Part shown: piece by piece, positions 7,508 to 16,267 of the stretch
How positions within the stretch are numbered: the stretch's first letter is position 1
Layout: the number at the start of each line of letters is the position of its first letter
Origin: JAWPMV01 sp038527215
Lineage (GTDB): Bacteria > Bacteroidota > Bacteroidia > J057
DNA length: 40,886 bases
Direction of reading: 5' to 3'
NCBI GenBank assembly: GCA_038527215.1
Contig: JBCBGC010000068.1
Location: 1-40,886, forward strand
Notes under the pieces: generated by a model
Seen by the model: the letters and a program-made list of their open reading frames with translations, nothing else
What the model was told of the DNA's origin: nothing
Databases searched by the model: none
Position numbers and translations under genes: made by a program

Positions 7508-9079
7508 ATGCGAAATTTTATCCTCCTCTTTTGCCTGTTATGTATCCAACAAGGCTTTGCACAAGACTATACTGTAGAAGATGTGATGCGGCTGCGGCTG
7601 CGAAATATCGGACCCATTATTCAGGAGAATCAGGTAAAAGGCTATTATGCTTTTTATCAGGTAGCCAGGGCGGACAGAGGCAACCGGATATTTATGTTAA
7701 AAATCCTGGACGAAAATGCTCAGGAAGTGGCCAGTTCCAGCCTCGTCAAATCTAAATTCACCTACCTGACGGAAGGAGTTTATAACGGGAAGGCCATCCT
7801 GTTTTCCTTCATTGATACCCGGGAGCGCACCGCCGAGCTCGTCACCTATGACCTGAGCGCGCAGCAAATCGGCAGCCTCAGGTATCCGCGCATGCGCGGC
7901 AATGTCTGGCGGGCTACCTATGGTTACAGCATGATTGAAGGAGAGGAATCCAGCAACCTGACCATCTACCCGGCGGGAGAATCAGGTTTCATCCGCCAAA
8001 GTTTTGTAGATACCCGCAAAACGGGCTACAAACTGGAATTTTTGCCGAATGACCTGGGGGAAAGCGGTCGGTGGGAAAAGTCCAGCGATCCCCAGTCCAG
8101 AGAATTTGAAGTACCCGAAATAGCGGATGTTCATGCTCCTTTTCTGATCTCAGGCATTGCCTTACGTAGAAATTCATCCAGTCGGGATATTCATTATAAC
8201 CTCCAACTGAGGGATATTTATTCTGGGGAGGCTTTGTTCGAACAGCCTCTTTACGACAAGCAATACAAGCTTTCCTTCCTGATGGGCAAGTTTCATCCCA
8301 AGCGAAACGAAATCATGGTGGTAGGAGAGTACTTTCGTCCGCAAGACAAGGTATTCAACGGCAAAAGCCTGGGACTTTACATCATGGGATTGGACCTCGA
8401 AGGAAATATCAACCGCAAAGTATTTCTTTCCTGGCAGGAAGACATCAGTAAATTTCTCTCTGTCAATGAAAAAGGGCGACTGGATGAGGGCGGCTTCCTT
8501 GCCTTTCACCGGGCGGTCCTGGACCGGGATGGAGAACTCTATTTTGTAGCAGAGCGCTACCGTAAAGCGGTCAGCGGGACAGGGGTGGCCCTCAATATCC
8601 TCAGCGCAGCCGCCGGTAGCGAGAGCAGCGGCATCGCCTACCTCAAAATGGTGGTCGAAGAAATGTTGGTCTTTGACTTGTCCGAAGACCTGACCCTGGA
8701 GGAAGTGAAGATTTTTGAAAAAAGGCCCAACAGCATTTTACTCCCAGAAGGATGGGGCTGGTTTTCCTCCAAGGCCCTGGCGCAGTACATGGCCTCTTTT
8801 GGATGGTTTGATTATAACTATACCCAGGAAGCCCCGGATGACAAAAGCTTCTATGCTACCTTTATCTCTATGGACAAAGAGAAAAAAGAGGGCAGGAAAC
8901 CCTATATGGGGGTAATCATCAAGGATCCGGAAGGGGAATTTAGCCTGGATAAAGTCGACCTGCGGACTGATGCCCGCCGAATCAACGTGCTGCCCGCCAG
9001 TCCGGGCAAAGTGATGATTTTGGAATACTACAAAAGGGAAAGGCGCCTTTCTATGCGCTTGGAAGAATTTAACTATTAA
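7508..9079 (+). CDS. Exported hypothetical protein, operon partner of the M48 protease
   Basis: The 523-residue protein has a clear signal peptide (MRNFILLFCLLCIQQGFAQ, cleavage near residue 18-19). The mature part contains repeated strand-rich segments (for example GNRIFMLKILDENAQEVA, AELVTYDLSAQQIGSL, GELYFVAERYRK) that look like a beta-propeller or WD-like repeat protein, with no catalytic motif. Family not recognised, though similar large secreted hypotheticals are common in Saprospiria. It follows the M48 gene by 21 bp and is closed by a strong terminator, so the two form a two-gene operon. A shared role at the cell envelope is inference only. Confidence 0.75.
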   Translation: MRNFILLFCLLCIQQGFAQDYTVEDVMRLRLRNIGPIIQENQVKGYYAFYQVARADRGNRIFMLKILDENAQEVASSSLVKSKFTYLTEGVYNGKAILFSFIDTRERTAELVTYDLSAQQIGSLRYPRMRGNVWRATYGYSMIEGEESSNLTIYPAGESGFIRQSFVDTRKTGYKLEFLPNDLGESGRWEKSSDPQSREFEVPEIADVHAPFLISGIALRRNSSSRDIHYNLQLRDIYSGEALFEQPLYDKQYKLSFLMGKFHPKRNEIMVVGEYFRPQDKVFNGKSLGLYIMGLDLEGNINRKVFLSWQEDISKFLSVNEKGRLDEGGFLAFHRAVLDRDGELYFVAERYRKAVSGTGVALNILSAAAGSESSGIAYLKMVVEEMLVFDLSEDLTLEEVKIFEKRPNSILLPEGWGWFSSKALAQYMASFGWFDYNYTQEAPDDKSFYATFISMDKEKKEGRKPYMGVIIKDPEGEFSLDKVDLRTDARRINVLPASPGKVMILEYYKRERRLSMRLEEFNY

Positions 9080-9104
9080 GGCAGTCAGAACAGCCAAGGA
9101 TACG

Positions 9105-9139
9105 GCTCAGGTCTTCTGCATGAAGGCCTGAGCTTTTTT
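9105..9139 (+). terminator. Rho-independent terminator after the M48 operon
   Basis: GCTCAGGTCTTC pairs with GAAGGCCTGAGC (12 positions, one T-G wobble) around a TGCAT loop, followed by six T residues on the plus strand. It lies 25 bp after the plus-strand stop and just before the end of the convergent PLP-enzyme gene. Confidence 0.85.
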
Positions 9140-9143
9140 CTGA

Positions 9144-10304
9144 CTACATCTTCTCTAAGGCCTGCGCCAAATCTGCGATCAAAACCTCAGCTTCTTCCAA
9201 GCCTACATAGAAGCGTACCAAATTCCAGGGCTGAGTACTTTCCGCATAGTTCATAGAAGTAACCAGGGTGCTCATGGGAAAAATCAGGGACTCATAGCTT
9301 CCCCAGGAGCAGGCCAGCATGAAGTAGCTGAGGGCATCACAAAAGCAATCCACCTCCTCTAGTTTTTCCGCTTTGAGCAGCAGAGAAAATTGTCCGGCAG
9401 GCCCTTTCATTTGTTTTTGGGCGAGGGCCAGTTGAGGAAAGTTGGGCGAAAAAGGATAGTGTACGCCCGCTACTTTAGGATGAGCCTCCAAAAAGGCCAC
9501 CACCTTCGGGGTAGTCTCCGCCACTCGTTTCATCCTGATGGGCAGGGTACGCAAGCCCCGCATGAGCAGCCAGGCATCATGGGGGGAGATCACCCCGCCC
9601 AGGGTCATGTATTCAGAAGCGAAAATTTGCTCGGCCCTTTCCCGACTGCAACAGAGCACCCCTGCTACCACATCGCTATGCCCATTCAGATATTTGGTGG
9701 CGGAATGCATCACCATGTCCACGCCCCATTGCATGGGTTGCTGGTTGAGGGGCGTCGCGTAGGAATTATCGATGGCCGTGAGGATGCCATGTTCCTGGGC
9801 GATGGCCACCACGGCAGGGATATCCTGAAGGTCAAAGGTGATGGAATTAGGAGATTCCAGCATGAAAAGTTTGGTATTCGGCTGAATGGCTTGGCGGAAG
9901 TTTTCCGCGTTCCGGCCATCCACCATGCTCACCTCCACCCCATAGCGACTGAGCAGTTGATTGAGTAGTTTGTTGGTCCAGCTGTAAGGCTTTTCTACGC
10001 AGACTACATGATCTCCACTCTGTACGGCAGACATCACCCCCGCGGCGATGGCCGCACTGCCGCTCCCAAAAATCAGACATTCTTCTGCCCCTTCCAGGGC
10101 GGCTATTTTCTTGCGGAGAATCGCCACCGTAGGATTATGGCCGCGCGTGTAGAAGGGCTGATCCATTTCATGGGTCAGGGCCTCCCGCATGTCTGCGACC
10201 GTCTCAAAAGCGAAGTTACTCGACTGTACCACAGGCGGCGTCATGGCACGAAAATACCCCTCCCGGTCCTCGCCCAGGTGGTTGATGATAAAATCCAGGT
10301 CCAT
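9144..10304 (-). CDS. Cys/Met metabolism PLP-dependent enzyme (cystathionine lyase/synthase family)
   Basis: The protein is a fold-type I PLP enzyme of the MetB/MetC/methionine-gamma-lyase family acting on cystathionine, homoserine derivatives or related thiol amino acids in the cytosol. The 386-residue length fits. Visible landmarks are FYTRGHNPT (the Tyr/Arg that contact the cofactor phosphate of the partner subunit, residues 51-59), FGSGSAAI near 79, the PLP-ring Asp in AIDNSYATP (D179) and the Schiff-base lysine K204 in SATKYLNGHSD. The exact reaction cannot be fixed by eye. A GTG two codons upstream (10310) is an alternative to the ATG at 10304. The ridA stop is 10 bp upstream, an attractive pairing because RidA removes reactive enamine/imine by-products of PLP lyases. 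Confidence 0.92.
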   Translation of the reverse strand: MDLDFIINHLGEDREGYFRAMTPPVVQSSNFAFETVADMREALTHEMDQPFYTRGHNPTVAILRKKIAALEGAEECLIFGSGSAAIAAGVMSAVQSGDHVVCVEKPYSWTNKLLNQLLSRYGVEVSMVDGRNAENFRQAIQPNTKLFMLESPNSITFDLQDIPAVVAIAQEHGILTAIDNSYATPLNQQPMQWGVDMVMHSATKYLNGHSDVVAGVLCCSRERAEQIFASEYMTLGGVISPHDAWLLMRGLRTLPIRMKRVAETTPKVVAFLEAHPKVAGVHYPFSPNFPQLALAQKQMKGPAGQFSLLLKAEKLEEVDCFCDALSYFMLACSWGSYESLIFPMSTLVTSMNYAESTQPWNLVRFYVGLEEAEVLIADLAQALEKM

Positions 10305-10314
10305 GTACACAGGT

Positions 10315-10791
10315 TTATTTTACCGCAATCACGGAGATTTCTACATTCACATCCTTGGGCAAGCGGGCCACCTCAACAGTTTCCCGGGCGGGAAAATCAC
10401 GTTCAAAATAGGAGCCGTAAATCTGATTGACCTGCCCAAAATCATCCATATTCTTTAGGAAAATAGACGTCTTGACAATGGCGGTGTAATCCAGTCCCTG
10501 GCTTTCCAGAATGGCCCCGATGTTGGACATGACCAGACGGGTTTCTGTTTCCAGGTCTCCGGTTTTCAATTCACCGGAAGCAGGATCAATGGCGATCTGT
10601 CCAGAAAGGAAGAGCATATTTCCAACCTGCACAGCCTGGCTGTAGGGCCCGATAGGAGCAGGCGCCTGAGAGGTTTCGATGATTTTCTTTGACATAGGTG
10701 CGGGAGTTGAGGTACAGGCCAGGAGGCAACTTAGTCCGAGGAAGAGGAGGCATCCCCATTCCCACCTAGCCCCATACGTTTGAGAAGCCAT
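10315..10791 (-). CDS. ridA: RidA-family enamine/imine deaminase with possible lipoprotein signal
   Basis: RidA hydrolyses reactive enamines and imines released by PLP enzymes. The core (SQAPAPIGPYSQAV, FLSGQIAIDP, FPARETVEVARLPKDVNVEIS) is textbook, with the active-site Arg136 and Glu151 at the same spacing as E. coli R105 and E120. The frame extends 32 residues upstream of the usual start (ATG 10695) to another ATG at 10791. That extension reads like a lipoprotein signal: an Arg/Trp start, a hydrophobic CLLFLGLSCLLA and then C26 followed by TSTPAP. If used, the protein would be membrane-anchored and exported. The extension overlaps the end of the upstream gene by 61 bp. I keep the long form but the start is uncertain. 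It precedes the PLP enzyme by 10 bp. Confidence 0.9.
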   Translation of the reverse strand: MASQTYGARWEWGCLLFLGLSCLLACTSTPAPMSKKIIETSQAPAPIGPYSQAVQVGNMLFLSGQIAIDPASGELKTGDLETETRLVMSNIGAILESQGLDYTAIVKTSIFLKNMDDFGQVNQIYGSYFERDFPARETVEVARLPKDVNVEISVIAVK

Positions 10792-11036
10792 TTGCCCAGT
10801 TTTTTTTGCTTATCGTAAAAGTAGTCGAATTTGCCGAACAAAAAGGCCATCAGCAATAAGAGGGGAATATAGACGGGCGTAACGAGCAGAAAATAGACCA
10901 GGCCATATAAAAATCCACCTTCAATGCCGGTCAAGGGCATCAGATACTTGGGTACAAAGGCAGAGAGGGACCCGGTAATCGCAAATACCAGTAATATCTT
11001 GATATAATCCCAGCTCGATTGACGGTCTTTCTCCAT
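10731..11036 (-). CDS. Small membrane protein, DUF6787-like
   Basis: The 101-residue protein has membrane segments near residues 13-32 (IKILLVFAITGSLSAFVP) and 44-66 (LYGLVYFLLVTPVYIPLLLLMAFLFG). They are followed by FGKFDYFYDKQKKLGKWLLKRMGL, a pattern I associate with the small Bacteroidota family DUF6787 (two or three helices, then a 'F..F..FEKK...R.G' tail). Function unknown. The frame is open to a TTG at 11045, but the ATG at 11036 is preferred. It is the first gene of a three-gene minus-strand run with ridA and the PLP enzyme, overlapping the long form of ridA by 61 bp. Confidence 0.75.
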   Translation of the reverse strand: MEKDRQSSWDYIKILLVFAITGSLSAFVPKYLMPLTGIEGGFLYGLVYFLLVTPVYIPLLLLMAFLFGKFDYFYDKQKKLGKWLLKRMGLGGNGDASSSSD

Positions 11037-11134
11037 GGCGCGCAATATCGGTATTCAGACATAAAGATAGAAACAAAAATCTCGGAAGCTCTTCCTCAAT
11101 AGAAACAATTCTTGCCCGCTTCTGGTTTTATCGC

Positions 11135-11428
11135 ATGATGAATCTTATTGAAAAATATCAACTTAGCCCTACGGATGTAGACCGCATTATTGGGATGGCC
11201 TGGGAAGACCGAACGCCCTTCGAAGCGATTCAGCATCAGTTTGGTCTGAGTGAAGGAGAAGTCATCAAGCTGATGAAGCAGGAAATGCGGCTTAGCAACT
11301 GGAAAAAGTGGCGCGCCCGGGTTCAAGGCAGGAAAACCAAGCACGGAAAATTAAGAGAAGAGTCTGTAGACCGCTTTCGCTCGAAAGCCCAAAAAATCAT
11401 CAGCCAAAACCGGCTCTCTAAGCGGTAA
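11135..11428 (+). CDS. TIGR03643/DUF2805 family protein
   Basis: The 97-residue protein matches a small conserved family whose hallmark is the segment DRIIGMAWEDRTPFEAI (about residues 16-32), followed by a helix-turn-helix-like FGLSEGEVIKLMKQEM and then LSNWKKWRARVQGRKTKH. The first half resembles a sigma-factor-like HTH and the tail is strongly basic, so nucleic-acid binding is plausible, but no function is established as far as I know. Two in-frame ATGs (11135 and 11138) are possible starts. The 3' end overlaps the opposite-strand open frame 11351-11710 by 78 bp. Confidence 0.85.
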   Translation: MMNLIEKYQLSPTDVDRIIGMAWEDRTPFEAIQHQFGLSEGEVIKLMKQEMRLSNWKKWRARVQGRKTKHGKLREESVDRFRSKAQKIISQNRLSKR

Positions 11429-11710
11429 AGGGTACCATTTCCTGCCTGGTTCCTCCCTTCCCCGCTCTAGCTCCTGTTCTATCGGCCACCTTTCGCCAAG
11501 GTAATTCCTCTCTGACCAGGTTTGCGGTCCCCGGGACATGCCGACCAGGTTTCCTTCTTCATAAAATTTTTCCAGGTGATGCATAGCAGCAGCGATCTGC
11601 TCCAGCCTGTTTTTTCCCAGAATCAAATGAAAGATGTGTGAATAAGTCTGGCCTTGAGCCGCAAGAATTGGCGGAAATGCCTCCATCCCCAGATGCCGCA
11701 GGTTTTTCAT
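11351..11710 (-). CDS. Doubtful small hypothetical protein, antisense overlap with DUF2805 gene
   Basis: This 119-residue frame starts at ATG 11710 with a moderately helical, amphipathic segment (HIFHLILGKNRLEQIAAAMHHLEKFYEEGN), then becomes Trp/Arg/Glu rich. The last 26 codons lie antisense to the end of the DUF2805 gene, which is unusual for a real gene. Family not recognised. It could be a real small gene, the decayed end of a larger one, or chance. The first 90 codons lie in otherwise empty sequence, so I list it with low confidence. Confidence 0.35.
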   Translation of the reverse strand: MKNLRHLGMEAFPPILAAQGQTYSHIFHLILGKNRLEQIAAAMHHLEKFYEEGNLVGMSRGPQTWSERNYLGERWPIEQELERGREEPGRKWYPLPLREPVLADDFLGFRAKAVYRLFS

Positions 11711-11800
11711 TTTCGCAAAAAGACCTGTTAAGCTTCGAATAATGAATCCAGAAAGTGGCGGAAGATATGAAGGACCGAGGTTAGGGGGAGGGAGAAATCA

Positions 11801-12946
11801 TCAGGTCAAATAAATGTCCTGAGCCAACTTTTTTACGACCTCCGGCCAGTTGAGTGAATCTGTGATCATCTTGCGCGCGTTGATGCCCTGCGTTTCCAAC
11901 CTGCCCTGCTCCCAGGCCTTTTCCAGGCTTTCCAGGGCCAGAGCGATCTGATCTGGATGATTCTCTGGCAATACTTCCCCGGCGGCATAGGATTGCACCA
12001 GCTGGCCCATATTGGTTTGGGGACTTACCAACAAGGCTTTTCCCATCGCAGCGGCTTCCAAAACAGACATAGGCATGCCTTCCCATCTGGATGTATGGAC
12101 AAATACCTGGCACTTTTGCAGCAGGGCAAACTTTTCTTCTCCATACTTCGGGCCATGGAAAACCACCGCTTCTCCTTCCGGGCTGTCTTTTACTTCTTGA
12201 GAAAAAGCTTCGAATTCTCCTCCTCCTCCAATGATCCAAAGCAGGCCTTTGCCACCTTGCTGGCGATATTTCCGAAAGCCGGCCCACAGCAAGTCCAGGC
12301 CTTTATGGGCCAGGGCGATCCTGCCCAGGAAGCCAAAGATCAGGGGATCTTCTTCATGCCTTTGCAGCGGGCGAATATCATTCACCGCAATCCCATTGGG
12401 GATGACCTTGACCCGGCGGTTCCACAGCCGAAGTTCCCGCGCTTCAATCTCCCCCAGGGCGTGGAGCCATTTTGCCCCACTGAGGGCCGGGCGATCGAAG
12501 AAAAAGAGGTAAGGATATTTCACCCACCATTTCCGGTTCAGGCTACGAAAGGAGATACTGGCATGGGGGGTAACGACCCAGGACAGGCCTCGCTTTTTCA
12601 GGAGTCGGGTAAAAGCCCGCAGCTCTGGCGTCATCATGGCATGAATATGAAAGAGCGTATCCTCCGGCAAAGCCTGGATGGCCGCTTTCATCCTATCCGG
12701 CACCTGAAACCTATTTTGGTTGCGGATAAAAACCTCCAGGGGATAACCGGGGTCATATCCGTTTTTGGGCACATCATTAAGGCTCCACACGCTTACGTCA
12801 AGGCCTAAAGCATGCGCCTCAAACGCCATATGATGGACGACCACATTGACCCCGGCCATGGCACGAGGATCAGGTAAGCCTAGCACCAGGTGTATGACCT
12901 GAGGGGCCTGGGAGGGAATGTCGACAAAAGGTAAATTGGTTTCCAC
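11801..12946 (-). CDS. GT4 glycosyltransferase, tandem paralogue A
   Basis: GT4 enzymes are retaining, GT-B-fold transferases that move a sugar from a nucleotide-sugar donor to a glycan. This 381-residue protein has the paralogue-family opening VIHLVLGLPDPRAMAGVNVV, an acceptor-side half to about residue 190, then the donor half with GFLGRIALAHKGLDLLWAGF and the E-x7-E motif in WEGMPMSVLEAAAMGKALLV. It is the most diverged of four adjacent copies. The start is a GTG at 12946, since the next ATG lies inside the conserved domain, and a TATTTTTG -7 box sits about 30 bp upstream. It ends NWPEVVKKLAQDIYLT, like its neighbours. Donor and acceptor unknown; capsule, exopolysaccharide or O-antigen-like glycan is likely. 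Confidence 0.88.
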   Translation of the reverse strand: METNLPFVDIPSQAPQVIHLVLGLPDPRAMAGVNVVVHHMAFEAHALGLDVSVWSLNDVPKNGYDPGYPLEVFIRNQNRFQVPDRMKAAIQALPEDTLFHIHAMMTPELRAFTRLLKKRGLSWVVTPHASISFRSLNRKWWVKYPYLFFFDRPALSGAKWLHALGEIEARELRLWNRRVKVIPNGIAVNDIRPLQRHEEDPLIFGFLGRIALAHKGLDLLWAGFRKYRQQGGKGLLWIIGGGGEFEAFSQEVKDSPEGEAVVFHGPKYGEEKFALLQKCQVFVHTSRWEGMPMSVLEAAAMGKALLVSPQTNMGQLVQSYAAGEVLPENHPDQIALALESLEKAWEQGRLETQGINARKMITDSLNWPEVVKKLAQDIYLT

Positions 12947-12976
12947 GGGCTATTTAGAATATGCGCTTTTTTTGGA

Positions 12977-12984
12977 CAAAAATA
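12977..12984 (-). promoter_or_regulatory. -7 box upstream of GT4 paralogue A
   Basis: The minus strand reads TATTTTTG, a full match to TAnnTTTG, about 30 bp before the GTG start at 12946. A TTG lies about 23 nt further upstream, which is longer than the usual spacing. It suggests that paralogue A has its own promoter. Confidence 0.45.
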
Positions 12985-13140
12985 CTGTAGCCAGGTCCCT
13001 GGAAGAACAATTCGACATGCGCTTATTCAGCAACACCTTCCCGCGTATATCCTATTTCCTTTCCATTTTCATCCTTGCCGCTACTTCGGCCTTCTCTCCT
13101 TCAGGATGATTCCTAGCTAAACCTGCATAGGTCAAAGATG

Positions 13141-13162
13141 ATACCAGAGATCTGGTATTTTT
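13141..13162. terminator. Palindrome between GT4 paralogues A and B, possible terminator
   Basis: ATACCAGAGATCTGGTAT is a perfect 18-bp palindrome followed by five T residues on the plus strand. It lies 78 bp beyond the end of paralogue B (minus strand), on whose strand the T tract is weak. It may terminate or act as a binding site. Confidence 0.4.
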
Positions 13163-13239
13163 CCCTGCTCATCTAATTTCCATGCACGCGAAAGATAGGA
13201 AGAAGGGCGGAAAAAATGGAGGCAGGTTTCCTGCTGAAA

Positions 13240-14454
13240 TTAGCTCCCATTTTCCAAGCCTTCCTGCGGCTTCCTCCTGACCTCCTTCATATACATTTCC
13301 TCTATCAGTCTTTGGGCGACCTTCGGCCAATGGAAGGAATCTGTAACCATCTGGCGGGCCTGTTGACCCCAGGCGGGAAGGGTCCCTTCTTTAAAGTGCG
13401 CTTCAAAGGTATGCAAGGCTTCCTGAATCAAGGATGCCGTATTTTCCTGTAAAGCGATGCCGGCCTGATGCGCCCGGACATGCTGGTCCATATTGGTTTG
13501 CGGGCTGACCAGGAGGCTTTTGGCCAGCGAGGCTCCTTCCAGGACCGACAGAGGCATGCCTTCACTTCTCGAAGTCAGGACAAAAACCTGGCACTCTGAA
13601 ATTAAGGCATTTTTCTCCTGTCCGAAGCGGGGGCCCATCAACTCTACGTAGTCTGCGACTCCGGACTGCTGGACCAGCTTATGAAATTTTTCTTCCTCCT
13701 GTCCGCCTCCGATAATGCGCAGCTTGCCTTGCCCGCCTGCTAAGCGATAGCGACGGAAGCCTTCCAGCAACAAATCCAGCCCTTTGATATAGATCGTTAA
13801 TCGTCCCAAAAAACAAAACCTAAGTTGATCAGGAGATTCGGGCGTCAGGGATGGATCATCGAGATCTAGGATCTCCATCGCATTGGGAATGATATGGACA
13901 TGAGGATTCCACCGCTGGAGTTCTTTAGCTTCCCAGGCTCCCAAGGCATGAATGCCGCTGGCATGACGAATGATGAAGCGTTCGAAGAAGAGGAAATAGG
14001 GAATTTTTAACCAGGGATTTTTCTTAAAACTTTTGTAGGCCAGGGCTCCATGCGGAGTGAACACATAGGAAATCCCCTGTTTTTTCAGCAGTCCGGCAAT
14101 CTTCCTCACTTCCAGGGTAAAAATTGCGTGGATATGCACCATCGAATCCGAGGGTAACTCCTTAATCGCCTGCACGATATTCGAGGAAAGCCTAAACCGG
14201 TTTTGATGGCGGATAAAGATGAAGAGCGGATATTCGGGGGTGAAAGCTGGACTCAGGTGATCGTTCAAGCTCCATACCTCGACGGGATAATTTAACTCCC
14301 ACATGTTTTGAGCGAGATGATGCACGACGACATTAATCCCGGTCATGGTATGGGGGGAGGGTAAGCCGAGTAACAAATGAATGATCCTGGGATGCTTTGG
14401 TCCGCGTTTTCCTTCGGCCTCTTTTAAAAATTGCCTGGGTTGTGAAAGTTTCAT
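13240..14454 (-). CDS. GT4 glycosyltransferase, tandem paralogue B
   Basis: This 404-residue GT-B-fold transferase shares the family layout with its neighbours: IIHLLLGLPSPHTMTGINVV at the start, VFTPHGALAYKS before the acceptor helix, FCFLGRLTIYIKGLDLLLEGF at the start of the donor half, and the E-x7-E motif SEGMPLSVLEGASLAKSLLV. By eye it is closest to paralogue C, at roughly 70% identity over most of the length. It carries a C-terminal extension of about 15 residues (KEVRRKPQEGLENGS) that the others lack. It starts at ATG 14454. A 384-bp spacer with a hairpin separates it from paralogue C, so it is probably not simply co-transcribed. Confidence 0.9.
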   Translation of the reverse strand: MKLSQPRQFLKEAEGKRGPKHPRIIHLLLGLPSPHTMTGINVVVHHLAQNMWELNYPVEVWSLNDHLSPAFTPEYPLFIFIRHQNRFRLSSNIVQAIKELPSDSMVHIHAIFTLEVRKIAGLLKKQGISYVFTPHGALAYKSFKKNPWLKIPYFLFFERFIIRHASGIHALGAWEAKELQRWNPHVHIIPNAMEILDLDDPSLTPESPDQLRFCFLGRLTIYIKGLDLLLEGFRRYRLAGGQGKLRIIGGGQEEEKFHKLVQQSGVADYVELMGPRFGQEKNALISECQVFVLTSRSEGMPLSVLEGASLAKSLLVSPQTNMDQHVRAHQAGIALQENTASLIQEALHTFEAHFKEGTLPAWGQQARQMVTDSFHWPKVAQRLIEEMYMKEVRRKPQEGLENGS

Positions 14455-14838
14455 GGCGTAGGTCGTAAGCGTAGTAATGGCTGTTATCTGGTAAGCGTGC
14501 GAAGAACACTTAGCTAATAAAAAGACTGCTCAGCGCTTTTTACCGGCATAAAACAGAAAAAATAGGATCTCGCACCTCTCCTGTGTCGATAGAAAGACGA
14601 GAAACCTCTCCCTGTTTCATATAAGAAAATCAAATAAATTTCGCCAACTTTACCAAATAATCGTTAGATCATCCATCAAATAGCATGCCATAATGCTGGC
14701 ATTCCTTGGTCAATAAGCGGTATTCGGTAATAGCCAAAAAAGGAGCATAAAGAAGCCTGCCACCTCTTGTGAAACACAAAAGGGGCAGGCATTCCATGTT
14801 TTGTATCAGACGAGTCAGATCCCTGCTAAACGAAATGT
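14455..14838. other. Gene-free spacer between GT4 paralogues B and C
   Basis: This 384-bp AT-rich spacer holds no plausible gene. The only clear structure is the hairpin at 14755-14790, which probably ends the paralogue C transcript. I looked for TAnnTTTG on the minus strand upstream of paralogue B and found no full match, so its promoter is not evident. Confidence 0.5.
14755..14790 (-). terminator. Hairpin after GT4 paralogue C, probable terminator
   Basis: GCCTGCC...TTGTG pairs with CACAA...GGCAGGC over 16 positions with one bulged A and one C-A mismatch around an AAA loop. It lies about 50 bp after the paralogue C stop on the minus strand, where the downstream bases are T-rich (TTCTTTATG) but not a clean run. 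Confidence 0.55.
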
Positions 14839-16005
14839 TTAGGCCAGATAGATTTCTTCAGCTATCCTCTTGACCACATTGGGCCAGTTCAGAGAATCTG
14901 TAATCATTTTTCGCGCGTTCTGCCCAAATTCACTTAGGGTACCATCTTCAAACTTTTCTTCAAAAGTATGCAGGGCTTCCTGGATGAGTTCAGCAGTGTT
15001 TTGCGGTAAGGCAATCCCGGCGTTGTGCTGACGGATCAATCCTCCCATATTGGTCTGAGGACTGACCAGAATACTTTTGGCCAGGCTACAGCCTTCTAAT
15101 ACCGACATCGGCATGCCTTCACTTCTGGAAGTGAGGGCAAAAACCTGACATTCGGAGATCAGGGCATTTTTTTCTTCCCCAAATCGGGGGCCCATCAATT
15201 CAACGTAATCTGCTACACCGGACTCCTGCACCATGGATTGAAATTTTTCTTCATCATGGCCTCCACCGATGATCCGGAGTATCCCTGTTCCTCCTGCTGC
15301 CCGGTACCGCTTAAATCCATCCAGCAGGATATCTAATCCTTTGATGTATATCGTCAGGCGACCGAGGAAACAGAAACGAAGTTGGGTAGTAGATTCGGGA
15401 ATCAGCGCAGGATCGTCCAGGTCTACGATCTCAATCGCATTGGGGACAATATGCACATTGGGATTCCACCTGCTGAGTTCCTTCCACTCCATTTCGCCCA
15501 GGGCGTGGACAGCCTTGGCGCCTTTGATAATGGAGCGCTCAAATAACATGAGATAAGGGATTTTCAGCAGTGGTTTTTTCTTAAGGCTTTTGAAAGCCAA
15601 AGCCCCATGAGGGGTCACAATATAAGGTATGTTGTACTTACGCAACAGTCTGGCGATTTTCTTCACTTCCATGGTATAGATGGCGTGAATGTGTACAACC
15701 GTATTCTTAGGCAGTTCTTTAATTGCCTGGATCATGTTTGAGGGAACCCTCAAACGGTTCTTATGTCTGATAAAGATTTGCAAGGGGTATTCCGGAACAA
15801 ATTCCGGACTGAGATGGTCATTTAAACTCCAAACACTGACGGGATACCCACTGTCCAACATATTCTGAGCCAGGTGGTGTACCACCACGTTGATGCCGGC
15901 CATCGTGTAGGGAGAGGGAAGGCCTAGCACCAAATGAATAATGTTTGGCATTTCCTTCGTCTCCATCTCAAGTTTTGTATCTACTTTATTCGTCTGATAA
16001 ATCAT
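14839..16005 (-). CDS. GT4 glycosyltransferase, tandem paralogue C
   Basis: This 388-residue GT4 transferase has the shared opening NIIHLVLGLPSPYTMAGINV, the mid segment IVTPHGALAFKS, the donor-half start FCFLGRLTIYIKGLDILLDGF and the E-x7-E motif SEGMPMSVLEGCSLAKSILV. It is the closest match to paralogue B. The ATG at 16005 gives a 19-residue leader before the conserved block; Met14 and Met19 are alternatives. It lies between spacers of 384 and 262 bp. A duplication-derived enzyme of glycan assembly is the reasonable reading, and the sugar is not predictable. Confidence 0.9.
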   Translation of the reverse strand: MIYQTNKVDTKLEMETKEMPNIIHLVLGLPSPYTMAGINVVVHHLAQNMLDSGYPVSVWSLNDHLSPEFVPEYPLQIFIRHKNRLRVPSNMIQAIKELPKNTVVHIHAIYTMEVKKIARLLRKYNIPYIVTPHGALAFKSLKKKPLLKIPYLMLFERSIIKGAKAVHALGEMEWKELSRWNPNVHIVPNAIEIVDLDDPALIPESTTQLRFCFLGRLTIYIKGLDILLDGFKRYRAAGGTGILRIIGGGHDEEKFQSMVQESGVADYVELMGPRFGEEKNALISECQVFALTSRSEGMPMSVLEGCSLAKSILVSPQTNMGGLIRQHNAGIALPQNTAELIQEALHTFEEKFEDGTLSEFGQNARKMITDSLNWPNVVKRIAEEIYLA

Positions 16006-16267
16006 TTTAGGGCTCTTAAATTAACCGATTATTACCGGGCTGATTCGGCATTGTGTATATGAAATAAGGTTACGCGTTTTCTTTCCAGGTCACAGTTCAA
16101 AACCCAACCAGGTTAACATATAACTCGTCCAATACGTCAAAGAAACGCTGTCGGGCCAGGCCCGAAATTTCAACATAGGTTAAAGTGAGAATTCCTTAGT
16201 AGAAGGATGCGTTTAATGTCTTCATTATCTGAGAAGACAAAACCAATTTAGCAAAAAAAATACCGTT

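Noticed and set aside
11957..12808. 283-residue plus-strand frame
   Set aside because: It is antisense to GT4 paralogue A, which has complete domain motifs.
16151..16165. Short hairpin TCGGGC-CAG-GCCCGA after GT4 paralogue D
   Set aside because: The stem is only six base pairs with no T-run, too weak to call a terminator.
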